Source of the DNA: Palleronia rufa
GTDB taxonomy: Bacteria; Pseudomonadota; Alphaproteobacteria; Rhodobacterales; Rhodobacteraceae
NCBI RefSeq assembly: GCF_000743715.1
Contig: NZ_JQEY01000002.1
Span: 287,648 to 351,647 of the forward strand
Length of the DNA stretch: 64,000 nt
Direction of reading: 5' to 3'
Made by a program: the position numbers and the translations under genes. This document shows, piece after piece, positions 40,131 to 50,091 of the stretch. The notes below the pieces were generated by a model. That model saw only the letters and a program-made list of their open reading frames with translations. It was not told where the DNA came from and did not search any database. Every line of letters begins with the position of its first letter. Position 1 is the first letter of the stretch.

Positions 40131-41762
40131 ATGGAAAGTCTGGCACGGGATCTGCGGGAGATGCAGCGCATCCCGCTGCACGACAGCCATATCGACGCGC
40201 TGCGCCGCGCCGGTGAGATCCGCGACTACCCCGCCGGTCGGATGATCGGCACGCCCGGCCAGGCGATGTCGGAGTTCCTCTATGTCGAGGCGGGTGAGAT
40301 CGAGGTCGTGGATCCGGCCACCGGTGGCAGGCGCCTGCCGCACACGCTGGGACCGGGCCAGTTCGTGGGCGAGATCTCGTTCCTGACGGGCGGCAGCTAT
40401 ACCCTGCCGATGCGGGCCTGCGCGGACACCTGCTGCATCGCCGTGCCGCGGGTCCGGATGCTGGAGCTGATGTCGGCGATCCCGGAGATGTCGGATATCG
40501 TCATCACCGTCTTCGCCGCCCGGCGGCGCCGCCAGATCGAGGACGGCGACACCGCGCTCAAGCTGATCGGCGCCGATGTGGACCGGTCCGTGGCGCGGAT
40601 TGCGCAGTTCGCGGCGCGCAACCGCATTCCGGTGCAGCTCATGGACCTGCGCTCGGACGCGGCGGAGGCGGAGCGGAGCGTTTGCGCCCTGGACGGATGC
40701 CGCCCGGCGGTGACCTACGGCGGTCAGGCGATCGATGACCCGACGCCGCAGAGCGTGGCACGGCTCCTGGGGCTGGAGATGAACCTTGCCGGGGACGAGG
40801 TGTTCGACGTGGTGATCGTCGGCGGTGGTCCGGCGGGCGTGGCCGCCGGGGTCTATGCCGGTGCAGAGGGGCTCTGCGCACTGGTGATCGAGGACACCGC
40901 CATCGGCGGGCAGGCCGGAACCTCCAGCCGGATAGAGAATTACATGGGCTTTCCCACCGGCATCTCCGGCGGCGATCTGGTCTGGCGGGGCGAGATCCAG
41001 GCGATGAAGTTCGGCACCCGCTTCGCCATGCCGCGCCGGGTGGCCGGACTGGCCCGCCGCGACGCCGGGTTCTGCCTGTCTCTCGACGATGGCGAAGAGG
41101 TCTGCGCCCGAGCCGTGGTGGTGGCGACGGGGGTGCAGTACCGCAAGCTGGGGCTTGAGGGGCTTGAGCGGTTCGAGGGCGCCGGGATCTACTACGCCGC
41201 CACCGACATGGAGGCGCGCTGGTGCCGCGACACGGAGGCGGTCGTGGTCGGCGGCGGCAACTCCGCAGGACAGGCGGCGATGTTTCTCAGCCGCACGGCC
41301 CGGCATGTCCATGTGCTGGTCCGCTCGGACAGCCTGGCGTCGTCCATGTCCGACTACCTGTCGCGGCGGTTGCTGGAGGATCCGGCGATCACCGTGCATT
41401 TCGGTCATGAGCTGTCGGCCCTGAAGGGGGACGACCGGCTGGACGGGGTCGGGATCGACGGGCCCGACGGCACCTGGCACCTGGACACCCGGGCGGTGTT
41501 CCTGATGGTTGGCGCGGCGCCGAACACGGGCTGGCTGGCCGGCCATGCCGACCTGGACCCGCGCGGCTTCGTCAGAACGGGACGGGACGCTGGCGGAGGC
41601 TCTGCTTTCGAAACCTCGACGCCGGGCGTCTTCGCCGTGGGCGACGTGCGCGCCGGGTCCGTCAAACGGGTCGCGTCCTCCGTCGGGGAAGGCTCCGTCG
41701 TCATCAGCGCGGTCTGGGACCATGTGGCGCGAATGGCGGACAAGGCTATTCTGGCCGAATAG
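40131..41762 (+). CDS. cNMP-binding / thioredoxin-fold / flavin oxidoreductase three-module protein
   Basis: 543 residues. Residues 20-130 form a cyclic-nucleotide-binding domain (LYVEAGEIEVV, GPGQFVGEISFLTGG). Residues 141-215 match a thioredoxin/glutaredoxin fold without its CxxC (RIAQFAARNRIPVQLMDL, then RPAVTYGGQAIDDPT). Residues 226-543 are a thioredoxin-reductase-like domain with VVIVGGGPAGVAAG, GGQAGTSSRIENYMGF, VVVGGGNSAGQAAM and GVFAVGDVR. The CxxC of true thioredoxin reductase is replaced around YYAATDMEARWC, so electrons cannot pass by the usual disulfide. It starts one base after the YcjF-like gene, so it is probably co-transcribed. Substrate unknown. Confidence 0.9.
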   Translation: MESLARDLREMQRIPLHDSHIDALRRAGEIRDYPAGRMIGTPGQAMSEFLYVEAGEIEVVDPATGGRRLPHTLGPGQFVGEISFLTGGSYTLPMRACADTCCIAVPRVRMLELMSAIPEMSDIVITVFAARRRRQIEDGDTALKLIGADVDRSVARIAQFAARNRIPVQLMDLRSDAAEAERSVCALDGCRPAVTYGGQAIDDPTPQSVARLLGLEMNLAGDEVFDVVIVGGGPAGVAAGVYAGAEGLCALVIEDTAIGGQAGTSSRIENYMGFPTGISGGDLVWRGEIQAMKFGTRFAMPRRVAGLARRDAGFCLSLDDGEEVCARAVVVATGVQYRKLGLEGLERFEGAGIYYAATDMEARWCRDTEAVVVGGGNSAGQAAMFLSRTARHVHVLVRSDSLASSMSDYLSRRLLEDPAITVHFGHELSALKGDDRLDGVGIDGPDGTWHLDTRAVFLMVGAAPNTGWLAGHADLDPRGFVRTGRDAGGGSAFETSTPGVFAVGDVRAGSVKRVASSVGEGSVVISAVWDHVARMADKAILAE

Positions 41763-41839
41763 ACCGCGCGCCACCGGCGTGATACCGGAACATCCGTGCC
41801 CTCTGCGACGTTGCATCGCAATAACGACGGAAACCCGCG

Positions 41840-42991
41840 TTGCCAGACATCCCCGACCCCCAAGGTCCTTCCGTTCAAGGCCCATCCGGCATCGCGCCGG
41901 ACCTGCGGGAGTTGCAGCGCATCCGGTCGCTGCTAACCGTCATCGCTATTCTGGGCGTCATCATCGCGTTCTTCTTCGCGCGTGGCATGCTGCTGCCGAT
42001 CATCCTGGGGCTGATGCTCGCATTGACCCTCAGCCCGCTGGTGCGCGGGGCCCGGCGGGCCGGCATCCCGCCTCCGATCACGGCCGTGGCGCTGATCATG
42101 GCCCTGGGTGCAACCCTGGCGGCGGCGGGCTACGGAATGGCCGGCCCGGTTTCGACCTGGATCGACGACGCACCGGCACTGGGTGACCAGATCCGCAACA
42201 AGCTGGAAGGGCTGTTCCGGTCCGTCGAGAAGGTCAAGGAGGCGTCGGACCAGGTCGATGAAATCACGTCCCAGACCGACAAGGGCGCGGTCCAGACCGT
42301 CACGCTGGAGCAGCCGGGGCTTCTGAACTCGGCCGCCAGCTATGCGGCCTCCATCGCCACGACGATCTCCGTCGCGCTGGTCCTGGCGCTCTTCGTGCTG
42401 GCCTCCGGAGACATGTTCTACGCCAAGATCGTCGAATCCTATCCGCGTCTGTCGGACAAGAAACGGGCGCTGAAGATCGTCTACGGGGTCGAGCGCGCGA
42501 TCTCGCACTACCTGTTGACGATCATGCTGATCAACGCGGGACTTGGATGCGTGATCTTCCTGGCTCTATGGTGGATCGGGCTGCCCAATGCCTTCATCTG
42601 GGGAATCGCGGCCTTCGCGATGAACTTTTTGCCCTTCATCGGCGCGGTGGCCGGAACGGTGCTGGTGGCGGGCTATGCGCTCGTCACGCTGGACCCGGTG
42701 AGTCAGGCCATGTTGGCCCCCGCGGCCTATCTTGCGGCGACATCGCTGGAGGGGCAGATCATCACGCCGGCGATCCTGGGCCGGTCGCTCAAGCTCAATA
42801 CCGTGTCCGTATTCACGACGGTGGTGTTCTGGGGATGGCTCTGGGGGATCGCCGGAGCGCTGATGGCGGTGCCGTTCCTGGTGATCGTCAAGGTGATCTG
42901 CGACAATGTGGACGGGCTGAAGACGCTGGGCAATTTTCTGGGATCGGCGGACACTGCCGTGGCCGAAAAGCGCGCGCCGGAACGCGCCTAG
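41840..42991 (+). CDS. AI-2E family transporter (PerM/YdiK type)
   Basis: 383 residues. Paired N-terminal helices (LLTVIAILGVIIAFFFARGMLLPIILGLMLAL) are followed by a soluble segment (QIRNKLEGLFRSVEKVKEASD). Five to six further helices include FIWGIAAFAMNFLPFIGAVAGT and LEGQIITPAILGRSLKLNTV, the family's conserved signature. It exports or exchanges small solutes; autoinducer-2 is known only for some members. The start appears to be TTG at 41840, weakly supported; a downstream initiation is possible. It overlaps the convergent extensin gene by 4 bp. Confidence 0.88.
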   Translation: MPDIPDPQGPSVQGPSGIAPDLRELQRIRSLLTVIAILGVIIAFFFARGMLLPIILGLMLALTLSPLVRGARRAGIPPPITAVALIMALGATLAAAGYGMAGPVSTWIDDAPALGDQIRNKLEGLFRSVEKVKEASDQVDEITSQTDKGAVQTVTLEQPGLLNSAASYAASIATTISVALVLALFVLASGDMFYAKIVESYPRLSDKKRALKIVYGVERAISHYLLTIMLINAGLGCVIFLALWWIGLPNAFIWGIAAFAMNFLPFIGAVAGTVLVAGYALVTLDPVSQAMLAPAAYLAATSLEGQIITPAILGRSLKLNTVSVFTTVVFWGWLWGIAGALMAVPFLVIVKVICDNVDGLKTLGNFLGSADTAVAEKRAPERA

Positions 42992-43695
42992 CGGCAGTAG
43001 CTGCCGGATCTGTAGCGTGCGGTATCCAGATGCAAGTTGTCCTGGTGATAGCGATCCGCATCGGGGCCCAGTACGGTTCCAAACGGGCCGCAGGCGCCTT
43101 GATGGATTCGCCGGAGCGCCGGACCGATGCGGCTGTCCGTCCAGCCATCCAGCACCGTCACCGTGCTCCCATCGGCCATGCGGAAGCCCGAGATGTCGAC
43201 GGCGCGGCCCTTTCCGTGTTCAGAGACCTTGGCCCCGGCGACGTTGTTGCGGGTCCGGCAGGTGTAATGCGCCGCGACCTCCAGGCCGGCGACCTGATCC
43301 AGTGCGGGGCGAACGGATGCGGCCACCCAGGTGTTGAGGGCCCGGGCCGTGGGGCAATCCATGGTGGCGGGCCGCGACAGGCGCACGCCTGACACCTTCG
43401 TGACACTGACCGGCCGGGCAAGGCCGCAGGCGCTGATCCGCCCCGGGATCGGCGCGATGGGCACGCCCCGGATCGCCGCGTCTCCGCAGACCGAGCCGGG
43501 CGCGGTGCTGCGGCCGCCAGTCAGCGCGTCGGCGGCGCGCCGCAGGATCGAGGGGGGGCGTGCGTCGGGCCGGGGGGAGCTGATGACCGCCGGTGCCTCG
43601 GCGCGCGGTTCGGGCCGCTGGCTCGCCGTCGGCGCGTCGGCCGCGGCCGCCGTGGCCAGCGCGCAGAGCGCCAGCGCTGCGGCCCGTACCGTCAC
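42988..43695 (-). CDS. extensin-like protein (M15-type metal site), secreted
   Basis: 235 residues beginning with a signal peptide ([19 protein letters not shown]) and a Pro/Arg-rich linker. The conserved C-terminal domain contains [28 protein letters not shown] and [14 protein letters not shown], the His/Asp cluster shared with D,D-carboxypeptidase-like zinc enzymes; several cysteines are conserved. It probably acts on peptidoglycan. The GTG start at 43695 overlaps the hisC stop (GTGA). Confidence 0.87.
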   Translation of the reverse strand: MTVRAAALALCALATAAAADAPTASQRPEPRAEAPAVISSPRPDARPPSILRRAADALTGGRSTAPGSVCGDAAIRGVPIAPIPGRISACGLARPVSVTKVSGVRLSRPATMDCPTARALNTWVAASVRPALDQVAGLEVAAHYTCRTRNNVAGAKVSEHGKGRAVDISGFRMADGSTVTVLDGWTDSRIGPALRRIHQGACGPFGTVLGPDADRYHQDNLHLDTARYRSGSYCR

Positions 43696-44780
43696 CCGTC
43701 CTGGCCCTTGAACCGGGCGATGGCGTGGACCACGCGGCGGCACGACGGCTCATCCCCCACGGTGATGCGCAGGCAGTGCGGCAGCTTGTAGCCCGCCACC
43801 AGCCGTACCAGCAGACCGTCCGCGCGCAGATATGCCTCGCACGCCACGGCCTCATCGGCGCTGTCGAAGCGGGCAAGAACGAAGTTGGCGGTCGAGGTGT
43901 CGGACATCACGCCGATCTCGGCCAGCGCCTTGGCGAGCCAGGTCCGCAGCCGCGCGTTCTCCGCGCGGGAGCGGTCCACGAAACCGCGGTCGCGCACCGC
44001 GGCCTCCGCCGCCACCAGCTGCGGCGTGCCCAGATTGAACGGACCCCGCACCCGGTCCAGGACGTCGATCACATGGGGCGGCCCGTAGGCCCAGCCGACC
44101 CTGAGACCCCCCAGAGCGTAGATCTTGGAAAAGGTGCGGGTCATGACCACGTTCTCACGCTCTGCCACCAGCCGCGCGCCGCCGTCGTAGCCCTCCACGT
44201 ATTCGGCATAGGCGCCGTCCAGCACCAGCAGCACGTTCTCGGGCAATTCGGCCGCCAGGCGCCCGATGTCGTTCGAGCCGAGCATGGTGCCGGTCGGGTT
44301 GGCGGGATTGGCCACGAACACCAGCCGGGTGCGGAAGGTCACCGCCTCCAGGATGCGGTCCACGTCCACCTTGCGCTCATGCTCGGCCACCTCCACAGGC
44401 GTGGCCCCGGCAGCCAGCGCCGACAGGCGGTACATGGCGAATCCGTGCTCGGTGTGGATGACCTCCGTCCCCGGACCGGTATAGGCGGTGCACAGCATGT
44501 GGATCAGCTCATCGGATCCGGCGCCGCAGATGATGTTCCCGGCTTTCAGACCGTGAGTCTCTGCTATCGCGCGGCGCAGGGCCGCATGGTCGGTGGAGGG
44601 GTAGCGGTGCAGCAGATGCGCGACCTTCTTCAGCGCCTCCCGGGCCGATTCCGGCGGACCCGCCGGATTCTCGTTCGACGACAGCTTCACCACCTCCGAC
44701 CGGCCCGGCACATGGCTCGCCCCACCCTGATAAGGCGCGATCTGGAGGATGCCGGGCTTGGGCTCTATGGCGTGGGTCAT
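43692..44780 (-). CDS. hisC: histidinol-phosphate aminotransferase
   Basis: A 362-residue PLP-dependent fold-type-I aminotransferase of histidine synthesis. The PLP lysine is Lys219 in [32 protein letters not shown], the phosphate-binding [19 protein letters not shown] and the C-terminal [13 protein letters not shown] match HisC. Other aromatic aminotransferases are close, but the length and motifs fit HisC. ATG 44780 matches homologue starts; the extensin gene overlaps its stop. Confidence 0.92.
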   Translation of the reverse strand: MTHAIEPKPGILQIAPYQGGASHVPGRSEVVKLSSNENPAGPPESAREALKKVAHLLHRYPSTDHAALRRAIAETHGLKAGNIICGAGSDELIHMLCTAYTGPGTEVIHTEHGFAMYRLSALAAGATPVEVAEHERKVDVDRILEAVTFRTRLVFVANPANPTGTMLGSNDIGRLAAELPENVLLVLDGAYAEYVEGYDGGARLVAERENVVMTRTFSKIYALGGLRVGWAYGPPHVIDVLDRVRGPFNLGTPQLVAAEAAVRDRGFVDRSRAENARLRTWLAKALAEIGVMSDTSTANFVLARFDSADEAVACEAYLRADGLLVRLVAGYKLPHCLRITVGDEPSCRRVVHAIARFKGQDG

Positions 44781-44850
44781 GGGTCGCGGTCTCCTGCTCC
44801 GGGCCGTCATAGCGGCGGACGGACCGTCGGACCAGAGGGCAGGGGGCGGG

Positions 44851-45627
44851 CTACTTGCGCTGCGTGCGTTCGACCGTTGCCAGGACCGCGCGGCGCGGCG
44901 CCAGGGGCAGCAGCCAGTCCAGCGCCAGCCGGATCGCGGCACGGTCGTAGGCGACAAGCCGGCCGGCCATCATCGCATCGTAGCCCGCGCGGGCCGTCTG
45001 TTCGGGCGTGCGCATCCCGGACTTGGTCAGCATCGTGCCCCGCAGGTCCGCGACATCCGCGAATTCGGTCTCCACGTAGCCCGGCGCCAGCACCGTGCAG
45101 GTGACGCCCCGGGGCCGCAATTCCTGGTCCAGAGCCTGGGAGAACGAGTTCACGAAGGCCTTCGTGGCGAAATAGATCGCCTGTCCCGGCCCGGGCATCA
45201 TCCCCGCCGAGGAGCCGATGTTCAGGATCCGTCCGGAGCCGCGCGCGGCCATGGCGCCGCCGATCCGGTGGCACAGCGCGACCAGCGCCTTGACGTTGAC
45301 ATCGATCATCGCAAGTTCGCGCTCCAGCGGGCGCTCCACGTGGCGGCCGTGCCCACCGAAGCCCGCGTTGTTCACCAGGATGTCGGGAACCAGCCCGTCC
45401 GCGTCCAGCCTGTCGCACAGCGCCTCTGCCGCGCCGGGGGCGCCCAGATCCATGCTGCGCACATGCACGGCCGTCCCGTGGGCGCTTTCGAGTTCGTTTT
45501 TCAGCGCCTCCAGCTCCGGCTCTCGCCGCGCGGTGACAATGAGATCGCCGCCCCTGGCGGCGTGGAGCCGGGCCAGCGCACGGCCGATGCCCGAAGAGGC
45601 TCCGGTCACAAGGGCAAGATTGGGCAT
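44851..45627 (-). CDS. short-chain dehydrogenase/reductase
   Basis: A 258-residue classical SDR. The cofactor loop is [13 protein letters not shown], and the NNAG motif reads [14 protein letters not shown]. The catalytic triad is Ser in [14 protein letters not shown] and YFATKAF (YxxxK). The C-terminus ([19 protein letters not shown]) may be membrane-associated, as in DHRS7-type enzymes of lipid metabolism. GGAGAA precedes the ATG. Substrate unknown. Its upstream flank is the remains of an antiporter gene. Confidence 0.92.
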   Translation of the reverse strand: MPNLALVTGASSGIGRALARLHAARGGDLIVTARREPELEALKNELESAHGTAVHVRSMDLGAPGAAEALCDRLDADGLVPDILVNNAGFGGHGRHVERPLERELAMIDVNVKALVALCHRIGGAMAARGSGRILNIGSSAGMMPGPGQAIYFATKAFVNSFSQALDQELRPRGVTCTVLAPGYVETEFADVADLRGTMLTKSGMRTPEQTARAGYDAMMAGRLVAYDRAAIRLALDWLLPLAPRRAVLATVERTQRK

Positions 45628-45706
45628 CGCGGTTCTCCGAAACTTGGGTGTGGTCGTCAAATAGCGCCGGCGCCGCTCCCGGCCACGGGTCACTCGGCGG
45701 ACGGGC

Positions 45707-46470
45707 AACCATCACGAAAAGGACGGATCTGAGGCCCGCGAACCGGGCGCCCAAGGTTTCCTTCGCCGACACGATGCCTTGTCCGATGGACAGGCCCGCC
45801 GCCAGCGCCAACGATACGAGCGCCGCGCAGACCAGCGCGGTGTAGCCGTCGGCAGAGTCGGTGATCGCGCGGACCGACCCGCCCTCTGCGGCGACGTAGA
45901 TCCCCGCCGCCACGATCACGATCAGCTTGCCGATGGCCAGGACCGCGTTGATCGACCGCAGCGGAACGCCGTCCTTGAGGTAGAGCACTTCTCCGCCCTC
46001 TTCCTCATCGGCGGTATCGACGCTGGTGCCGTCCCGCATCGGCTAGCCCTCGTGCCAAGCACGCTGTCTGGCCTTGCGCATGGGGCCGAAATCCCGGCCA
46101 GTGGCGCCGACCATCGCATAAGCGCCGGCCGTTGCCGATCATGCCGCCCATTCATCGGTGTGAAGTCGATGATCTGTACGGTTCTTGTAGCCGCCCGGGG
46201 GACCAGGGCCTCCAGCGCTTAGATCTGGATGGTGTCGAGCAGTCCGGACCAGATGCCCGGGACCGACATGCCGCAGGTGAACCACGCGCCCAGCACGACC
46301 CCAAGGAACAGCGACGGGATCGCCTGCCGCGTCGCCGGGGAGATGCCGTCCAGAACCACCCGCGGGCCTGGAAGCGTTGGCCGGACGGGCTTTCCAACAC
46401 GTCGCCGGGGGCCGGCAGGGCAAGGGCCAGGAGGCTCACAACGGCAAGAAGGAGACGCAGGGGACACAGT
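45707..46470 (-). pseudogene. decayed NhaC-family Na+/H+ antiporter
   Basis: Three fragments in different frames resemble one protein. From 46466 a signal-like LRLLLAVVSLLALALPAPGD appears. From 46344 in another frame comes SPATRQAIPSLFLGVVLGAWF followed by SGLLDTIQI and a stop at 46219. From 46039 comes KDGVPLRSINAVL...TDSADGYTALVCAALVSLALAAG-type text, ending FAGLRSVLFVMV near 45707. This order and the hydrophobic patterns fit NhaC-type antiporters, in which the TRQ...SLFLG and SLGQ...LSxxET...FAGLRSMLF motifs lie far apart. The C-terminal half is absent and the last frame runs on into the SDR gene. Inferred inactive. Confidence 0.6.
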
Positions 46471-46584
46471 CGGGTACCGGTCAGGTCCGGCCGGGGCGGG
46501 GGCACCGTCCGGAAGCCACGACAAGCCGCCGCTTGTCGCAACGGCAGCGCTAAAGTGTTCCCGGGAAAGAGCGCCGTGGACGCG

Positions 46585-46611
46585 AAAGGGCCGCGCCCCG
46601 CGGCACGGCCC
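46585..46611 (-). terminator. rpsD terminator hairpin
   Basis: On the minus strand a 10-bp stem (GGGCCGTGCC / GGCGCGGCCC, one G-U pair) with loop GCGG ends in TTTCG, 43 bp after the rpsD stop. The T-run is short but typical for high-GC alphaproteobacteria. Confidence 0.6.
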
Positions 46612-46653
46612 GAAAAAACAGCGGGACGGGTCCCTTGGGACCGCGTCCTGTGC

Positions 46654-47274
46654 TCAGTTCTGGGCGTAGTATTCGATGACCAGGTTCGGCTCCATCTGCA
46701 CGGGGTAGGGCACGTCGCCCAGGCCCGGCGTCCGCGTGAAGGTCGCCACCATCTTGGAATGGTCCACGTCCAGGTAGTCGGGCACATCGCGCTCCGGCAG
46801 GCCGGCGGCCTCCATGACCATGGCAAGCTGCTTGGATTTCTGGCGCACCTCGATCACGTCGCCTTCGCGCACCTGGTAGGACGGGATGTTCACGCGCTGG
46901 CCGTTCACGGTCACGTGGCCGTGGTTCACGAACTGCCGGGCGGCGAACACGGTGGGCACGAACTTGGCGCGGTAGACCACCGCATCCAGGCGCCGTTCAA
47001 GCAGGCCGATGAGCTGCTCGCCGGTGTCGCCGCGCATCCGCTCCGCCTCGGCATAGATGCGGCGGAACTGCTTCTCGGTCAGGTCGCCGTAATAGCCCTT
47101 GAGCTTCTGCTTGGCGCGAAGCTGCAGGCCGAAGTCGGACATCTTGCCCTTGCGGCGCTGGCCGTGCTGGCCGGGGCCGTATTCGCGGCGGTTGACCGGG
47201 GATTTGGGCCGGCCCCAGATGTTCTCGCCCATCCGGCGGTCGATCTTGTACTTGGCAGACGTGCGTTTGGTCAC
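46654..47274 (-). CDS. rpsD: 30S ribosomal protein S4
   Basis: 206 residues, the normal bacterial S4. It binds 16S rRNA early in 30S assembly and often represses its own m[23 protein letters not shown] begins the protein; the S4 RNA-binding domain holds [28 protein letters not shown]. The initiator is GTG with AAGGAG upstream. It is a stand-alone gene with its own promoter and a ~90-base leader. It diverges from panC. Confidence 0.98.
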   Translation of the reverse strand: MTKRTSAKYKIDRRMGENIWGRPKSPVNRREYGPGQHGQRRKGKMSDFGLQLRAKQKLKGYYGDLTEKQFRRIYAEAERMRGDTGEQLIGLLERRLDAVVYRAKFVPTVFAARQFVNHGHVTVNGQRVNIPSYQVREGDVIEVRQKSKQLAMVMEAAGLPERDVPDYLDVDHSKMVATFTRTPGLGDVPYPVQMEPNLVIEYYAQN

Positions 47275-47371
47275 GGCTGATCTCCTTCTGACATTTCAAA
47301 AGGGCGTTGTCCTTTGCCCGCAGGCCGACAGGCATCCCCTTGCGGGGGCCACCAACACCAACAAGCGGCGG

Positions 47372-47399
47372 CTTATACGCCCATGTCGACAGCTGTCAA
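47372..47399 (-). promoter_or_regulatory. rpsD promoter (near-consensus sigma-70)
   Basis: On the minus strand TTGACA (47394-47399) and TATAAG (47372-47377) are 16 bp apart, the best vegetative promoter seen in the window. It overlaps the palindrome GACAGCTGTC. The distance to the rpsD start implies a leader of about 90 bases. Confidence 0.75.
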
Positions 47400-47474
47400 C
47401 CGGCGGCGCGATCGGCTTGGCCCCGCCCGGCGCGCGCCATATAGGGTGAGCGACGGCATCCGGGGAGGGGACCC

Positions 47475-48332
47475 ATGCGCATCTGCCGAACCAAGGCCGA
47501 GCTGCGGGCGGCGCGGACCGATCTGGGCCTTCGCGGCGCGCGCATCGGGCTGGTGCCGACCATGGGCTACCTGCACGACGGGCACCTGTCCCTGATCCGC
47601 GCCGCCCGGGCCGAGACGGACCGGGTGATCGCCACGATCTTCGTCAACCCGACCCAGTTCGGCCCGACGGAGGATCTGGCCAGCTACCCGCGCGACACCG
47701 ACCGCGACCTGGCGCTGCTGCGGGCGGAGAACGTCGATGCGGTGTTCCTGCCGGAACCCGGAGAGATGTACGCCGAGGACGCGGAGACTGTCGTCGAGAC
47801 CACCGAACTGGCCGGCGTCCTGATCGGGGCGCTCAGGCCCGGCCATTTCCGGGGCGTGGCGACGGTTGTGACCAAGCTTTTCAACCTGACCCGGCCGGAT
47901 CGCGCCTATTTCGGGCAGAAGGACTATCAGCAGCTTTGCGTGATCCGCCGCATGGTCCGCGATCTGGACATCGGAGTGGAGGTCCGCGGCATGCCGACCC
48001 GGCGGGAGTGCGACGGGCTTGCCCTGTCCTCGCGCAACGTGCGCCTGACCGCCGCCGCACGCGCCCAGGCGCCGGCCCTCTACCGCGCGCTTCTGGCCGG
48101 GCAGGCGGCGCTGGAGGCGGGCCGGGGCGTCGCCGCCGCGCAGGATGCGATCCGCGCCGCGCTGGCGGACGCCGACCTGGCACTGGTCCGGTCGGTCGAC
48201 ATTCGCGACGCGCAGAGCCTGGCGCAGGTGCCCGACAGGCCCGACGCCCCGGTGGTCATCCTGCTGGCCGTCGCGTTCGGCGACGTGCTACTCATCGACA
48301 ACCTGGTCGCAACCCCGAAGAGGCCCGCATGA
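47475..48332 (+). CDS. panC: pantothenate synthetase
   Basis: 285 residues. It joins pantoate and beta-alanine using ATP via pantoyl-AMP. The HIGH-like nucleotide motif is [13 protein letters not shown] (HDGH at 34-37). [29 protein letters not shown] and ALSSRNVRL (KMSKS-equivalent region) are present. GGGGAGGGG precedes the ATG. It overlaps panB by ATGA. Confidence 0.97.
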   Translation: MRICRTKAELRAARTDLGLRGARIGLVPTMGYLHDGHLSLIRAARAETDRVIATIFVNPTQFGPTEDLASYPRDTDRDLALLRAENVDAVFLPEPGEMYAEDAETVVETTELAGVLIGALRPGHFRGVATVVTKLFNLTRPDRAYFGQKDYQQLCVIRRMVRDLDIGVEVRGMPTRRECDGLALSSRNVRLTAAARAQAPALYRALLAGQAALEAGRGVAAAQDAIRAALADADLALVRSVDIRDAQSLAQVPDRPDAPVVILLAVAFGDVLLIDNLVATPKRPA

Positions 48333-49144
48333 GCACCGAAACCAAGCCCCCCGTCCGCCGCGTGACCGTCCCCCAGATCGCCGCGCGCAAGGGCGGGGAG
48401 CCGATCGTGTCGCTCACGTCCTATCACGCACACACGGCGGCCATCGTGGACCGCTACGCCGATTTCATCCTGGTGGGCGACTCGCTGGGGATGGTGATGC
48501 ACGGCATGGAGACCACCGTGGGCGTGCCGCTGGAGCTGATGATCATGCACGGGCGCGCCGTGGTGCGCGGCACGCGGCGGGCGCTGGTCGTCGTGGACAT
48601 GCCGTTCGGCAGCTATGAGGAGAGCCCCGGCGTGGCGTTCCGCAATGCCGCGAAGATCCTCAAGGAAACCCAGTGCGGCGCGGTCAAGCTGGAGGGCGGC
48701 AAGCGCATGGCGGAAACGATCCGCTTCCTGACCGAGCGCGGCGTGCCGGTGATGGCGCATATCGGCCTGACACCGCAGTCGTCCCACGTCATGGGCGGGT
48801 TCAAGACGCAAGGGCGCAACGAAGACAGCTGGCCGCTCCATATCGAGGACGCGCGCGCGGTGGCCGAGGCCGGTGCCTTCGCCGTGGTCGTCGAAGGGGT
48901 GGTCGAGCCGCTGGCGCGGAAGATCACCCGCGCCGTCGCCATTCCCACCATCGGCATCGGCGCATCGGCGGAGTGCGACGGCCAGATCCTGGTGCTGGAG
49001 GACATGCTGGGCCTTGGCGAGCAGGCGCCGAAATTCGTCAAGGTCTACGGCCGTCTCGGGGAAGAGATCGAAGCGGCCGTGAAAGCCTATGCGACGGACG
49101 TCCGGGACCGCTCCTTCCCGGGCGAGGATCAGGTCTATCGCTGA
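48329..49144 (+). CDS. panB: 3-methyl-2-oxobutanoate hydroxymethyltransferase
   Basis: A 271-residue first enzyme of pantothenate synthesis, adding a hydroxymethyl group from methylene-THF to ketoisovalerate. Motifs include [58 protein letters not shown] and the catalytic-Glu strand [11 protein letters not shown]. Overlaps panC; together they give pantoate and pantothenate for CoA. Confidence 0.97.
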   Translation: MSTETKPPVRRVTVPQIAARKGGEPIVSLTSYHAHTAAIVDRYADFILVGDSLGMVMHGMETTVGVPLELMIMHGRAVVRGTRRALVVVDMPFGSYEESPGVAFRNAAKILKETQCGAVKLEGGKRMAETIRFLTERGVPVMAHIGLTPQSSHVMGGFKTQGRNEDSWPLHIEDARAVAEAGAFAVVVEGVVEPLARKITRAVAIPTIGIGASAECDGQILVLEDMLGLGEQAPKFVKVYGRLGEEIEAAVKAYATDVRDRSFPGEDQVYR

Positions 49145-49315
49145 GGCGCCCGGGCCACAGCTTCGCCGGGCTTTCGCGTCGCCGGGATTGATCCCTCCGG
49201 TTGCGGGCGTCACCGTCTCTGCAACGAATGGGCTAAGTAGCCCATAAGATAGCGAAACCTTGATCTTTCGGATGAGACACTAGGCGGGTTTCCACTTGCC
49301 GCAGGCCTCTATCCG

Positions 49316-49349
49316 TAAAACGGTAAGACTTGGAAATAGTACTGTTTTA
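49316..49349 (+). promoter_or_regulatory. inverted repeat in AT-rich leader of the PAS gene
   Basis: TAAAACGGTA (49316-49325) and TACTGTTTTA (49340-49349) pair with one mismatch around a 14-nt loop, immediately before the PAS protein start. The left arm overlaps a smaller repeat CCGT-AAA-ACGG. This is the most AT-rich spot in the area. Operator or leader hairpin are both possible. Confidence 0.45.
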
Positions 49350-49362
49350 ACAAAGAGACATT

Positions 49363-50091
49363 ATGGGAATTGTAACGCGTTTTACCGAGTTGAGCGCCTC
49401 GTTTCGGCTGTGCGATGCCCAGTTGAGGGCGGCCCTGTCCCACGGAGACTCCATCCGCCGCCCGGCGGCGCTTTTGCGACTGACCGCGAACCTGATGGAA
49501 CGGATCGTGGCACATGAGCCCGCGTCGGTTTCCGAGCTGGACGAGATGATCGATTTCTTTGCCGCGCGGCGGCTGGAGCACGGCGCGGTCGGACGCGCTG
49601 AGTTCGACCGTGTGGCGGACCTGCTGACCAGGTATCGACATGCGGGGCTGCCCGACCTTGCAGAGCTTGCGACGCGGCGCGCCGCCGTTCCGGAGCAGCT
49701 TCCGGACGTGATGGAGGGCCGGGATCTGGCGCGGCTGATCACCGGATCGGCCGGACGGCTTGCGGCTGTCGGTCAGGACAAGCGCTATCTTGCCGTCAGT
49801 TCCGCAGAGGCCACGTACCGTCGGCTGCTGCCCGAGCAGATGGCCGGCAAGCACCTGCTGGAGGTCATCGGCTGCGGCCATTTCCAGGTCCGCAAGAAGC
49901 AGCGGCTGGACCTGGCGCTGTCCGGCCGGGCGCAGGACTACGTCTACTCCGTGTCCAACGATGGCGCCGACATGCCCGTCATGCGCTGTCGCTGCAATGC
50001 GGTGCGGGACGGGTCTGGCCTGATCTACGCCGCGATCATGCACATCTCCGAGGCGGACGACGCGGACGCCGGCGACCCGAAAGTCGCGTGA
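49363..50091 (+). CDS. stand-alone PAS-domain protein
   Basis: 242 residues. The N-terminal ~120 residues are helical (CDAQLRAALSHGDSIRRPAALLRL). The C-terminal ~100 form a PAS fold: KRYLAVSSAEATYRRLLPEQMAGKHLLEVIGCGHF, then DYVYSVSNDGADMPVMRCRCNAV. No kinase, GGDEF or DNA-binding output follows, so it must signal through a partner or bind a ligand directly. The start ATG lies just after an inverted repeat. No neighbours suggest a partner. Confidence 0.75.
   Translation: MGIVTRFTELSASFRLCDAQLRAALSHGDSIRRPAALLRLTANLMERIVAHEPASVSELDEMIDFFAARRLEHGAVGRAEFDRVADLLTRYRHAGLPDLAELATRRAAVPEQLPDVMEGRDLARLITGSAGRLAAVGQDKRYLAVSSAEATYRRLLPEQMAGKHLLEVIGCGHFQVRKKQRLDLALSGRAQDYVYSVSNDGADMPVMRCRCNAVRDGSGLIYAAIMHISEADDADAGDPKVA

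Noticed and set aside
40131..41762. Calling this gene thioredoxin reductase (trxB)
   Set aside because: The CxxC needed for disulfide transfer is absent and extra domains are fused, so trxB would mislead.
44807..46039. 410-codon minus-strand frame as one protein
   Set aside because: Only the first ~110 residues look like a protein (antiporter fragment). Beyond 45627 it is an out-of-frame copy of the SDR gene.
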